In this document: in pieces, positions 27,390 to 35,722 of the stretch
Position numbering within the stretch: position 1 is the first letter of the stretch
Layout: each line of letters opens with the position of its first letter
Source of the DNA: Fontibacterium meridianamericanum
Lineage (GTDB): Bacteria; Pseudomonadota; Alphaproteobacteria; Pelagibacterales; Pelagibacteraceae
Direction of reading: 5' to 3'
Length of the DNA stretch: 64,000 nt
Assembly (NCBI GenBank): GCA_965235635.1
Contig: CBDDYR010000002.1
Span: forward strand, 1 to 64,000
Position numbers and translations under genes: made by a program
The notes under the pieces: generated by a model
Databases searched by the model: none
What the model was told of the DNA's origin: nothing
What the model saw: only the letters and a program-made list of their open reading frames with translations

Positions 27390-27467
27390 AACTAATATTA
27401 CCTTATAGAAAATACTTTTTTCAAATATATACTTTTACTGTATTGTCGCATTAAATATTAAATTCTC
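27390..27467. promoter_or_regulatory. divergent hemA/hemB promoter region
   Basis: The 78-base spacer must hold promoters for both genes. For hemA a TTGAAA then TAATAT about 18 bases on can be seen, but it would give an almost leaderless transcript; for hemB no convincing pair is visible. No clear operator palindrome or Irr/Fur-like box stands out. Confidence 0.3.
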
Positions 27468-28448
27468 ATGAAATTTCCTAGTACTAGATTAAGAAGAAAT
27501 AGAAAATCAGAATGGTCAAGGCGACTTATAAACGACACTTACCTTGATAAATCTGATTTTATATTGCCTATTTTTGTTTGCGAAGGCAAAAATAAGAAGC
27601 AGGAAATTAAATCCATGCCTGGAATTTTTAGATATTCCATAGATAATTTAGAAGAAATAATTTCTAGAGCCTCAGAAAACGAAATACCTGCTGTTGCTAT
27701 TTTTCCTCTCATAGAAAGTTCTAAAAAAAATAACAAAGGATCAGAAGCTTTAAATAAAAATAATGTAGTTTGTAATGCCATCCATCAAGTCAAAAAATTA
27801 AATAAAGATATCGGTGTGATGTGTGATGTGGCCTTAGATCCTTACACTTCTCATGGTCATGATGGTCTCATGATCAATAACGAAATTGATAACGATGAAA
27901 CAAACAAAGTTCTAATTAAACAAGCATTAATTCAAGCACAGGCGGGTTGCGATATTATTGCACCTTCAGACATGATGGATGGAAGAATTGGCCTAATAAG
28001 AAATGCTTTAGAAAAAAATAAATTTTTTAATGTTCAAATATTATCTTATGCCGTTAAGTACGCATCTAATTTTTACTCACCTTTTAGAGATGCGGTTGGC
28101 ACTTCTTCAACTTTAAAATCTGATAAGAAAACTTATCAAATGGATTATAAAAATTCAGATGAAGCACTCTTGGAAGTGAAATTAGATCTAGATGAGGGAG
28201 CTGATTTTGTAATGGTAAAACCAGCCTTAGCCTATCTTGATATAATTTATAAAATTAAACAAAAATTTAATGTCCCTGTTTTTGCTTACAATGTTTCTGG
28301 GGAATATAGTTTACTCAAGTATGGCATTAAATCATCATTGGCGAAGGAAGATATTATCTTAGAAGTCATTTATAGCTTTAAAAGAGCGGGTGCGAATGCA
28401 ATTGTTTCTTACTTTGCTAACGAAGTAATAGAAAAATATTTATCCTAA
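27468..28448 (+). CDS. hemB: delta-aminolevulinic acid dehydratase (porphobilinogen synthase)
   Basis: Condenses two aminolevulinates to porphobilinogen. 326 residues; RLRRNRKSEWSRRLI at the start, the Schiff-base Lys blocks SDKKTYQMDY and VMVKPALAYLD, and APSDMMDGRIG. The metal site reads DVALDPYTSHGHDG, with Asp/Ala in place of the three zinc cysteines, so it belongs to the Mg-dependent group by established family rules. Ends in an 8-base tail overlap with the flavin reductase gene. Confidence 0.97.
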   Translation: MKFPSTRLRRNRKSEWSRRLINDTYLDKSDFILPIFVCEGKNKKQEIKSMPGIFRYSIDNLEEIISRASENEIPAVAIFPLIESSKKNNKGSEALNKNNVVCNAIHQVKKLNKDIGVMCDVALDPYTSHGHDGLMINNEIDNDETNKVLIKQALIQAQAGCDIIAPSDMMDGRIGLIRNALEKNKFFNVQILSYAVKYASNFYSPFRDAVGTSSTLKSDKKTYQMDYKNSDEALLEVKLDLDEGADFVMVKPALAYLDIIYKIKQKFNVPVFAYNVSGEYSLLKYGIKSSLAKEDIILEVIYSFKRAGANAIVSYFANEVIEKYLS

Positions 28449-28895
28449 TAATTTTTTATATTTACTCGCAAAATAAATTAAAGGTTTTTTTTCTTTCTTT
28501 AAATTAACTTTAAGAACTTTTGCTACAAAAAATAAATGATCACCAATATTTATTTTTTTTATTGTTTTGCAATTAAGTTCAGCAAGATTATTTTTCAATA
28601 AATTATTTGCCAAGGTTGAATTTTTTGTAATTTCATTTTTTGATGAAAAATAATTTGAAACCTTAATTTGTTTTGCCGATAAAATATAAATATTAAAAAG
28701 TTTTAAGTTTTTAAATTTTTTAAAACTAGAAGCGGTTTTATCCAAGCTCCATGAGATATACGGCGGTTTTAAAGATATTGAGACAAAAGAATTAACCGTA
28801 ATACCTGTAATTAAATTATTTTTATTTTTTTTGGTAATAACTGTAATTCCAGTTGCATATTTTGATAAAACTTTTTTATATCTAGAAATATTCAT
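28440..28895 (-). CDS. flavin reductase-like FMN-binding protein
   Basis: About 151 residues with the split-barrel flavin reductase pattern: YATGITVITKK, LITGITVNSFVSISLKPPYISWSLDK, and later FFVAKVLKVN. Such proteins bind FMN and serve as reductase partners of monooxygenases or act on other substrates. I chose Met at 28895, which avoids the 29-base overlap with parC created by the longer ORF and matches the family start. No oxygenase partner is nearby, so the role is unknown. Confidence 0.8.
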   Translation of the reverse strand: MNISRYKKVLSKYATGITVITKKNKNNLITGITVNSFVSISLKPPYISWSLDKTASSFKKFKNLKLFNIYILSAKQIKVSNYFSSKNEITKNSTLANNLLKNNLAELNCKTIKKINIGDHLFFVAKVLKVNLKKEKKPLIYFASKYKKLLG

Positions 28896-28899
28896 AAGT

Positions 28900-31152
28900 T
28901 TATAACTGACATCGAATATTATTTTCAAAATTTCTATTCATAATCTGATTTTTATAATTCTTAATAACTTTTCCTGACTGTGCTCTTTTTGCATAATTAT
29001 TCTCAATGGTTGATTTATCAAAAAGAGTTTTATCGGCTTGATCTTTTATCACTGACTTTGAATTAAACGTGGTTGCATTAATAACCTTTAAAGATTTGCC
29101 TTTTACCAAAATAACTCCTCTGCCCTTATCTAGCTTTGGAAGTTCGTTAATATTAAATGCCAGCATCTTATTTTTTCCATCCACATCACAAATAATTGCT
29201 ACAGAGTCTGAGTCTTTAACTACATTAGAAACTCCAACAACGATATCATCGCCTTTTACATTCATTACTTTTTTTCCAGTTTTTTTATTGGTCTCGAGAT
29301 TTTTCTCCATTGTAACAAAACCATAGCCATTTTTCGTATAAATGAAAATTTCACCCTCACTATCAAATCTAAAACTATCTACGATTTTTTCATTATCCGT
29401 TAAGGATAAGTAAGATGAAATGGGCCTTCCCGTTGAAGAACCTGTTAAAATACTATCGGCCTCAAGGGTGTAAAATTTACCAAAATTTGAAACGAGTATA
29501 ATTTTATCATTTGAACGCGCATGCATTAAAAGAGAATTATTTTCATTTCCAATTTGCTCTTCTAAGTTTTTTACAAAGGATTTTTGCGATTTAAGAAAAC
29601 CGTTTTTAAGAAGCGTAATCGTTAATGGGTCGTCAGATTTTATCTCATTATCAAAGGTTTCTTCATTCACACTTCCAAACTTATCTAATTTGGTTCTTCT
29701 TTTTCCTAATAAAGCATCGTCTTTAAATTTTTTAATTAAAAAATCTATTTCATTGTCGATCTCTTTTTTCTGTAAAGATTTAGAGGATAATAATTTTGTT
29801 AAAAAGTTTTTTTCAGATAATAAATCTTTATATTCTTGCTTAATCTCTTTCTCTTCTAACTTTCTAAGATTTCTTAAACGCATATCTAAAATTGCGTTTA
29901 CTTGATTTTGTGTAAATTTAAATTTTTTTATTAATTGTAGTTTTGGATCATCCGCGTTTCGAATGATTTTAATAATTTTATCTAAATTGTGATAAACTTT
30001 AATAAACCCTATTAAAATCTCTATTCTGTTTTTAATATTCTTTAATCGAAATTCAGATTTTCGAACTAAAACTTCATAGCGATGAATTAAAAAATTTTGC
30101 AAAACTTCCTTAATAGACATTACTTTGGGTTGAAGTTTTGAATTTAATACGTTCATATTTAAAGGAATCCTTACTTGTAAATCTGTTTGTCTAAACAAAC
30201 TTTCCATTAATACTTCTGGTTTTACATTTCTATTTTTTGGACGAATAACAATTCGTACTAACTGATCAGATTCATCAATCACATTATCAATCAATTTATT
30301 TTTTTTACTTATTATAAGGTCTGCAATTTTTTCAATTAAAGTTGATTTACTCACTTGATAAGGAATTTCACTAATAGAGATTTGATACTGACCTCTACCT
30401 AAATCTTCAATTTTATAAGAAGACCTAAGTTCAAAAAAACCTTTGCCACTGGTATAAGCTCTTAGGATTTCAGATTTATTATTGTTTAAAATACCTCCCG
30501 TTGGAAAATCTGGACCTGGAAGCACTTTTAATAATTCTTTTATAGAAACATTTTTATCATGATTAACGATTTTTAATGCTTCACAAATTTCAACAATATT
30601 ATGGGGAGGAATGCTTGTTGCCATACCCACTGCAATTCCGGATGCCCCGTTGGCTAACAAGTTTGGAAATTTTGCAGGAAATACTAAGGGTTCCTGTAAA
30701 TCACCATCGTAAGTACTTTTAAAATCTACTGTTTCCTCATCGATATTTTCAAGCAAAAGCTCTGATATTTCGGTAAGTTTTGCTTCCGTGTATCGCATCG
30801 CAGCAGCATTATCACCGTCAATATTTCCAAAATTTCCTTGTCCATTAACTAACGGATATCGAATTGAAAAATCCTGAGCTAATCTCACTAATGCATCATA
30901 AACCGACTGATCTCCATGTGGGTGAAATTTTCCAATAACATCACCGACAACTCTTGCAGATTTCTTAGGTTGAAGTTTTGATCCTAAATTTAAAAGATAC
31001 ATTGCATAAAGTAATCGACGGTGTACGGGCTTTAAACCATCGCGAACATCAGGGAGTGCTCTATGGGTGATCGTTGATAATGCATAGGCTAAGTACTTTT
31101 GACTAAACTCTGCAGCTAAAGATGCACTTAAAATATTATCTTTATTTTTCAT
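28900..31152 (-). CDS. parC: DNA topoisomerase IV subunit A
   Basis: Catalytic breakage-reunion subunit that decatenates replicated chromosomes with ParE. 750 residues: SQKYLAYALSTITHRALPDVRDGLKPVHRRLLYAM, the quinolone-region HPHGDQSVYDALVRLAQDF, GNFGNIDGDNAAAMRYTEAKL with the catalytic Tyr, and a C-terminal beta-pinwheel region. Length, DGDNAAAMRYTE and lack of the GyrA-box favour ParC over GyrA, and synteny with recO-era agrees. Confidence 0.93.
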   Translation of the reverse strand: MKNKDNILSASLAAEFSQKYLAYALSTITHRALPDVRDGLKPVHRRLLYAMYLLNLGSKLQPKKSARVVGDVIGKFHPHGDQSVYDALVRLAQDFSIRYPLVNGQGNFGNIDGDNAAAMRYTEAKLTEISELLLENIDEETVDFKSTYDGDLQEPLVFPAKFPNLLANGASGIAVGMATSIPPHNIVEICEALKIVNHDKNVSIKELLKVLPGPDFPTGGILNNNKSEILRAYTSGKGFFELRSSYKIEDLGRGQYQISISEIPYQVSKSTLIEKIADLIISKKNKLIDNVIDESDQLVRIVIRPKNRNVKPEVLMESLFRQTDLQVRIPLNMNVLNSKLQPKVMSIKEVLQNFLIHRYEVLVRKSEFRLKNIKNRIEILIGFIKVYHNLDKIIKIIRNADDPKLQLIKKFKFTQNQVNAILDMRLRNLRKLEEKEIKQEYKDLLSEKNFLTKLLSSKSLQKKEIDNEIDFLIKKFKDDALLGKRRTKLDKFGSVNEETFDNEIKSDDPLTITLLKNGFLKSQKSFVKNLEEQIGNENNSLLMHARSNDKIILVSNFGKFYTLEADSILTGSSTGRPISSYLSLTDNEKIVDSFRFDSEGEIFIYTKNGYGFVTMEKNLETNKKTGKKVMNVKGDDIVVGVSNVVKDSDSVAIICDVDGKNKMLAFNINELPKLDKGRGVILVKGKSLKVINATTFNSKSVIKDQADKTLFDKSTIENNYAKRAQSGKVIKNYKNQIMNRNFENNIRCQL

Positions 31153-31792
31153 TAAAAAAATTTTCTAATTTTATTCTGTAATAAGGAAACTTAACTTTAT
31201 TCGGTTCAAAAATATAATTTAATAGTTGGTGCTTATTTATGAGTAAACCATTGAAAATGTCTTTATCTGTAAAAGGAGCGTTATTATCATAAAAATATTG
31301 TGGATAACTTATATTTTTATTAAATAAATTCAGTGAATCTTTTTTTTCCAAATCAACATTATAACCTAATTCAGATAATAAAAATCTTTCCCACAAAACA
31401 TATTTTTTAAAAAAATTATTTGAATTTAAATTGGCAAATAAATCTTCAAAAGAATTATAGACTGTTAAATAGATATTTCTCTCGGGTAATATTTTTAAAC
31501 AAATACTTGTTGCAGATAGGATGCTTGTTAATTTCTTGTCATTGTCAAAATATTTAGGTGCGATAGCATCCATTAATTCAAAATTATAATAACCAATTGC
31601 ATCCTCTGATTTAGACTTCCATGTTACTTTAATTTTATTGCCGATATGAATTAATTTTTTTAATTTAGAAGAGGTTCCTCCGTAAATAATCCCTTTGTGA
31701 TGTCCATGATCTTTGGAAAAAATACTGATAATAGAAGAGTTTTCGCCGTATATATTAACGCCTAATATGTACCCTTCATCACTCCAAGTCAT
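31142..31792 (-). CDS. recO: DNA repair protein RecO
   Basis: Loads RecA through RecR in the RecFOR pathway. 216 residues with an N-terminal OB fold (DEGYILGVNIYGENSSIISIFSKDHGHHKGIIYGG) and a helical C-terminal part including YVLWERFLLSELGYNVDL. The zinc-finger cysteines found in many RecO proteins after this helix are absent. Four-base overlap with era and 11 with parC, in the usual alphaproteobacterial order. Confidence 0.92.
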   Translation of the reverse strand: MTWSDEGYILGVNIYGENSSIISIFSKDHGHHKGIIYGGTSSKLKKLIHIGNKIKVTWKSKSEDAIGYYNFELMDAIAPKYFDNDKKLTSILSATSICLKILPERNIYLTVYNSFEDLFANLNSNNFFKKYVLWERFLLSELGYNVDLEKKDSLNLFNKNISYPQYFYDNNAPFTDKDIFNGLLINKHQLLNYIFEPNKVKFPYYRIKLENFFNEK

Positions 31793-32622
31793 TGCTTAGA
31801 TATTTGTACGTCTAAAAATAAACTCACTTTGTGTTTAAATAATTTTTCAATTTCTTTTCTAGCGGCCATACCAATTTTTTTAATCACATTCCCATTTTTA
31901 CCTAAAACAATTTTTTTATGATTGTCATTTTTTACATAAATAATTTGATAAATTTTATAATTTCGTTTTTCATTTTCAAATTTATAAGTCTTCACATAAA
32001 TTTGATATGGCAATTCTTGATTTAAATATTTAAAGACAGCTTCACGGGTTAATTCAGAAAAAAATACATCTTTTGAAATATTTGTTTCAAAATTTATCGA
32101 ATTGTCAAAATTGCCTTCTGGAAGTTTTGCAACAATTCCATCTAAAAGATTATTTATATTTTTATTTTTTAAAGCTGAAACATAATAAATTTCATCAAAA
32201 TTTTTAACAAAATTAGATTTATGGACTTGTTCGATGGCAAACTTCTGAGAAACTTTGTCAATTTTGTTAAATACTAAAATTTTTGGTTTTTTAGTGCTTT
32301 TAATAATTTTTTCTAAAATTTCTTCGTAAAATAAATGAATTGAAATATCTAAAATTATAACAATGACATCTGATCTTTTCACTTCGACATTAACGTCGTT
32401 TATGAAATTAGTATTATTTTTCTTATTATATAAACCAGGGGTATCTATAAAAATAATTTTATTATCTTTGTGATATTTAACGACTTCTATTGCAAAATTA
32501 GTCGTTTGAACTTTATGGGAGACGATTGAAATTTTCTTTTTAAAAATTGTATTTAATAAAGTGGATTTACCCGCATTGGTTGGACCAATTAAACACGCAT
32601 AGCCTATTCTCTTTTTATTCAT
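31789..32622 (-). CDS. era: GTPase Era
   Basis: GTPase binding 16S rRNA and aiding 30S maturation. 277 residues: G1 GPTNAGKSTLLNTI, G3 DTPGLY, G4 NKID, then the KH RNA-binding domain with KKIVLGKNGNVIKKIGMAARKEIEKLF. The membrane/rRNA-related segment LTREAVFKYLNQELPYQI is typical. Overlaps rnc by 8 bases, the classic rnc-era coupling. Confidence 0.97.
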   Translation of the reverse strand: MNKKRIGYACLIGPTNAGKSTLLNTIFKKKISIVSHKVQTTNFAIEVVKYHKDNKIIFIDTPGLYNKKNNTNFINDVNVEVKRSDVIVIILDISIHLFYEEILEKIIKSTKKPKILVFNKIDKVSQKFAIEQVHKSNFVKNFDEIYYVSALKNKNINNLLDGIVAKLPEGNFDNSINFETNISKDVFFSELTREAVFKYLNQELPYQIYVKTYKFENEKRNYKIYQIIYVKNDNHKKIVLGKNGNVIKKIGMAARKEIEKLFKHKVSLFLDVQISKQ

Positions 32623-33295
32623 TCTCTAAACTATTTAATAATGACTCTGCTGCTTTTTGTTCAGCATTTCTCTTGGAAGAGCCTTCGCCAGTAAAAGTTT
32701 TAGATTTTTTAATACTTACCGATACTTTAAAAACTGGTTTATGAGCAGGACCCGAGGTCGATAAATCTTTATATTTAGGTAATTCCTTATAGAGTTTTAA
32801 AGATAATTCTTGTAGCTTTGTTTTTGCATCAATCTTAATTTCACTTGATTGTTTTAATTGATCTTTCCATAAGTCAAAAATAAAATTTTCAGCAGACTCA
32901 AATCCTCGATCAATATAGATCGCTCCTATTAATGACTCACACAAATCTCCAAAAATTTTTATATTTCCTGTCTTTATTTTTTTTTGCGCTTTGCTAATCG
33001 ATATAAATTTTATTAAATCATATTTTTCTAAAACTTTTGCACAAATTTTTTTGTTAATTAAAGAAGCTAATCTTTTATCCAGTTGGCCCTCTTTATCATT
33101 TGGATATAAATTAATTAATTTTTTTGCCAAAACTAATCCTAAAACTCTATCTCCTAAAAATTCTAAAATTTCATTATTAGCTGAATGATCATTTGAAAAA
33201 CTTTTGTGAACTAGGGCTTGTGACAGTAATTTTTTATTTATAAATTTAACGCCTATAATACTTTCTACTTCGCTGATCTTACTATCAGAAATCAT
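32615..33295 (-). CDS. rnc: ribonuclease III
   Basis: Double-stranded-RNA endonuclease for rRNA and mRNA processing. 226 residues: catalytic domain with NEILEFLGDRVLGLVLA and GDLCESLIGAIYIDRGFE carrying the Mg2+ acidic residues, then a dsRNA-binding domain (TKLQELSLKLYKELPKY to GSSKRNAEQKAAESLL). Overlaps lepB by 4 bases. Confidence 0.97.
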   Translation of the reverse strand: MISDSKISEVESIIGVKFINKKLLSQALVHKSFSNDHSANNEILEFLGDRVLGLVLAKKLINLYPNDKEGQLDKRLASLINKKICAKVLEKYDLIKFISISKAQKKIKTGNIKIFGDLCESLIGAIYIDRGFESAENFIFDLWKDQLKQSSEIKIDAKTKLQELSLKLYKELPKYKDLSTSGPAHKPVFKVSVSIKKSKTFTGEGSSKRNAEQKAAESLLNSLENE

Positions 33296-34017
33296 TTAAT
33301 AAATTTTAATATTCTATTAAATCTTATGGATTTGTGCCATTTCCAAAAAGTAAATAAATTTCCTATTTCCTCATTATTAGAAAAAAATAAAATTTGCGCC
33401 TTACCGACTAAGTTAATTTGATCTACATAACCGACGCTTGTTAAGTATCGACTATCTTGCGAGCAATCTCTGTTATCACCCATAAAGAAGAATTTATTTT
33501 GAGGGATTAAATAAACGTCAGTATCTTTTGATGAATTTCTTTCCGAGTAAGCGGCTATATAAGATTTTCCATTAGGTAATGTTTCAAGATAAAAATTTGA
33601 TTTAATTTTTAACCCTCCACACAGTACGAAATCATTCTTAACAAATTCTCTTTTGATTGGTTTGTTATTAATATGCAAAACACTATTAATCATTTGAACT
33701 TTATCACCTGGAAGTCCTATTAAACGTTTAATGTAGTCAGTATCGTTATCTTCAGGCGTTTTAAAAACTACGACATCCCCTCTTTCTGGCAAAGAGAAGA
33801 AAATTCTTTTATCAGAAATGTTTGGGCTAAAGGGTAGAGAATGTTTGCTGTATCCGTAAGTAAATTTTGAAACAAACAACCTATCGCCTACGAGTAAATT
33901 TTCCTCCATCGATGAGGATGGAATATAAAAAGGCTGAAAAAAAAAAGTTCGAATAAATAGAGCGATAAGAAAAGCAAAGACAAGTGTCTTAACGTTTTCA
34001 ATAATAATTTTTTTCAT
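33292..34017 (-). CDS. lepB: signal peptidase I
   Basis: Inner-membrane protease cleaving signal peptides of exported proteins. 241 residues with one N-terminal transmembrane helix, catalytic Ser in FYIPSSSMEENLLVGD (about residue 37), catalytic Lys in DTDYIKRLIGLPGD, and FMGDNRDCSQDSRYLTSVG. I chose Met at 34017: the ORF extends 11 codons upstream into acpS (CCYSS stretch), which is not family-like, whereas this start overlaps the acpS stop by four bases. Confidence 0.95.
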   Translation of the reverse strand: MKKIIIENVKTLVFAFLIALFIRTFFFQPFYIPSSSMEENLLVGDRLFVSKFTYGYSKHSLPFSPNISDKRIFFSLPERGDVVVFKTPEDNDTDYIKRLIGLPGDKVQMINSVLHINNKPIKREFVKNDFVLCGGLKIKSNFYLETLPNGKSYIAAYSERNSSKDTDVYLIPQNKFFFMGDNRDCSQDSRYLTSVGYVDQINLVGKAQILFFSNNEEIGNLFTFWKWHKSIRFNRILKFIK

Positions 34018-34406
34018 TGAGAAGTAATTAGAGCTGTAGCAACAGCCCAAGGTTTATCATCAGATAAGGTTAAAAAAATATTATGTTTTTTGGATATTTT
34101 GTTAAGAATTGTTTTTGCCTTACCATTAACATTTGCACAGGGCTTACCATTCTTATCATTGTATATTTCAATATTTTTAAAATGAATTCCTTTTGAAAAA
34201 CCATGACCAATCGCTTTTGAAATAGCTTCTTTTGCAGCAAATCTTTTTGCAATAGTCTCAATATTCTTTAATCTTAATTTTTTTTTCTCAATTTTTTTTT
34301 CAGACTCCGTTAAAATTTTATCTAAAAATTGATTTCCATATTTAGAATATATTTTTTTTATTCTATTCATATTGACAATATCGGTACCCAGTCCAATTAC
34401 ATTCAT
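34014..34406 (-). CDS. acpS: holo-[acyl-carrier-protein] synthase
   Basis: Attaches the phosphopantetheine arm from CoA to acyl carrier protein. 130 residues with MNVIGLGTDIVNMNRIKKI and RFAAKEAISKAIGHGF, the two Mg2+/CoA-binding motifs, and FLTLSDDKPWAVATALI. Four-base overlaps with pdxJ and lepB. Confidence 0.96.
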   Translation of the reverse strand: MNVIGLGTDIVNMNRIKKIYSKYGNQFLDKILTESEKKIEKKKLRLKNIETIAKRFAAKEAISKAIGHGFSKGIHFKNIEIYNDKNGKPCANVNGKAKTILNKISKKHNIFLTLSDDKPWAVATALITSQ

Positions 34407-35137
34407 CGTTTTAAAATCTTATTAAATTTTTTAAGGACATTAGCTATACCAAAAAATATCGACTCCGATATAAAAAAGTGGCCGATATTTAATTCTTCAA
34501 TCTCATTGATCTGTGATATTTTTTTAGAAGTTTGATAATTCAAACCATGTCCGGCATGGACACCTAAATTGAGACTCTTTCCAAGGATTGCTGATTTTTT
34601 AATTTTTAAAAATTCTTTTTTTATAATCGAACTATTTCTTGTTCTAAAAAATCTACAATATTTCCCAGTGTGTAATTCAATATTATTAGATCCTAATTTT
34701 TTAGCTAAAAGAACTGTTTTTAAATCAGGTTCTATAAATAAAGAAACTTGAATTTTTTTCTCCTTTAATAAATGAATAACTTTTTTTAAATAATTTTTTT
34801 TATAGTTTAAATTTAAACCCCCTTCAGTGGTTACTTCTTTTCTTTTTTCAGGAACAATACAAACATATTTTGGCTTTAGTTTTAATGCAATTTTAAGCAT
34901 TTCCGGCGTGAGTGCCATTTCCAAATTTAAAGGAATTTTTATTTTTTTTTTCAACTCGATTAAGTCGTGATCTCGTATATGTCTTCGGTCTTCTCTTAAA
35001 TGTACTGTTATTGAATCAGCGCCATTATTTTGAGCGATCACAGCAGCTCTTAAGGGCGATGGATAATCATCCCCTCTTGCATTTCTTACTGTTGCAACAT
35101 GATCAATGTTAAATCCGAGTCTAATTCTTTTTCTCAT
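34403..35137 (-). CDS. pdxJ: pyridoxine 5'-phosphate synthase
   Basis: Ring-closing step of vitamin B6 synthesis (DXP-dependent route). 244 residues: LGFNIDHVATVRNARG, ITVHLREDRRHI, LNLEMALTPEM, VCIVPEKRKEVTTEGGL, ELHTGKYC and NLGVHAGHGLNYQ all match PdxJ. Overlaps acpS by 4 bases and starts at the pyrE stop. Confidence 0.97.
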   Translation of the reverse strand: MRKRIRLGFNIDHVATVRNARGDDYPSPLRAAVIAQNNGADSITVHLREDRRHIRDHDLIELKKKIKIPLNLEMALTPEMLKIALKLKPKYVCIVPEKRKEVTTEGGLNLNYKKNYLKKVIHLLKEKKIQVSLFIEPDLKTVLLAKKLGSNNIELHTGKYCRFFRTRNSSIIKKEFLKIKKSAILGKSLNLGVHAGHGLNYQTSKKISQINEIEELNIGHFFISESIFFGIANVLKKFNKILKR

Positions 35138-35722
35138 TTAAACTAAATTTCTACTCCCAGGCTTGATCGCAGGAATAGATTTTAAATGATCTGGAATTTC
35201 ATCTTCACGATACGTGGGAATATTAAATGTAATTTGTGAGACAATTTTTAAATTAATCGAACTTTGATTGTTGGATCGATCGACAATACATGCAAACCCT
35301 AAAACTTTTCCTTTATGTTTTTTTATAACTTCCGCACATTCCATACTCGATTTACCTGTGGTGATAACGTCTTCGACAATTAAAACTTTCGCACCTTCTT
35401 TAATTTCAAAGCCTCTTCTTAATTGAAATTCCCCATTCACCCTTTCAGTAAAAATTGAAGGAACCTTAAGATGTCTTGCAACTTCATATCCAACAATAAT
35501 TCCACCCATCGCTGGAGCTACAACTAAATCTATTTTTTTAAAAACTTTTTTAATTTTTTGAGCAAGCGATTTACAAATTAATTCTGATTGTTTTGGATGC
35601 ATTAATAATTTTGCACATTGCAGGTACTGTTCACTTCGTAATCCCGATGATAAAATAAAATGCCCTTTTAATAACGCTTTCGTATCTAAAAAAATTTTTT
35701 TAGTTTTTTTTTCTGTCAGCAT
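35138..35722 (-). CDS. pyrE: orotate phosphoribosyltransferase
   Basis: Adds orotate to PRPP, step five of UMP synthesis; pyrB and pyrC are 16 kb away. 194 residues with FILSSGLRSEQYLQCAKLL, APAMGGIIVGYEVAR, the PRPP loop VLIVEDVITTGKSSMECAEVI and VDRSNNQSS. The chosen ATG overlaps the rsh stop by 23 bases; no better internal Met exists before the conserved region. Confidence 0.94.
   Translation of the reverse strand: MLTEKKTKKIFLDTKALLKGHFILSSGLRSEQYLQCAKLLMHPKQSELICKSLAQKIKKVFKKIDLVVAPAMGGIIVGYEVARHLKVPSIFTERVNGEFQLRRGFEIKEGAKVLIVEDVITTGKSSMECAEVIKKHKGKVLGFACIVDRSNNQSSINLKIVSQITFNIPTYREDEIPDHLKSIPAIKPGSRNLV

Noticed and set aside
28896..28928. Longer flavin reductase start
   Set aside because: It overlaps parC by 29 bases; the later Met fits the family better.
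34018..34050. Longer lepB start (MGCCYSS...)
   Set aside because: It lies inside acpS and has no signal-peptidase similarity.
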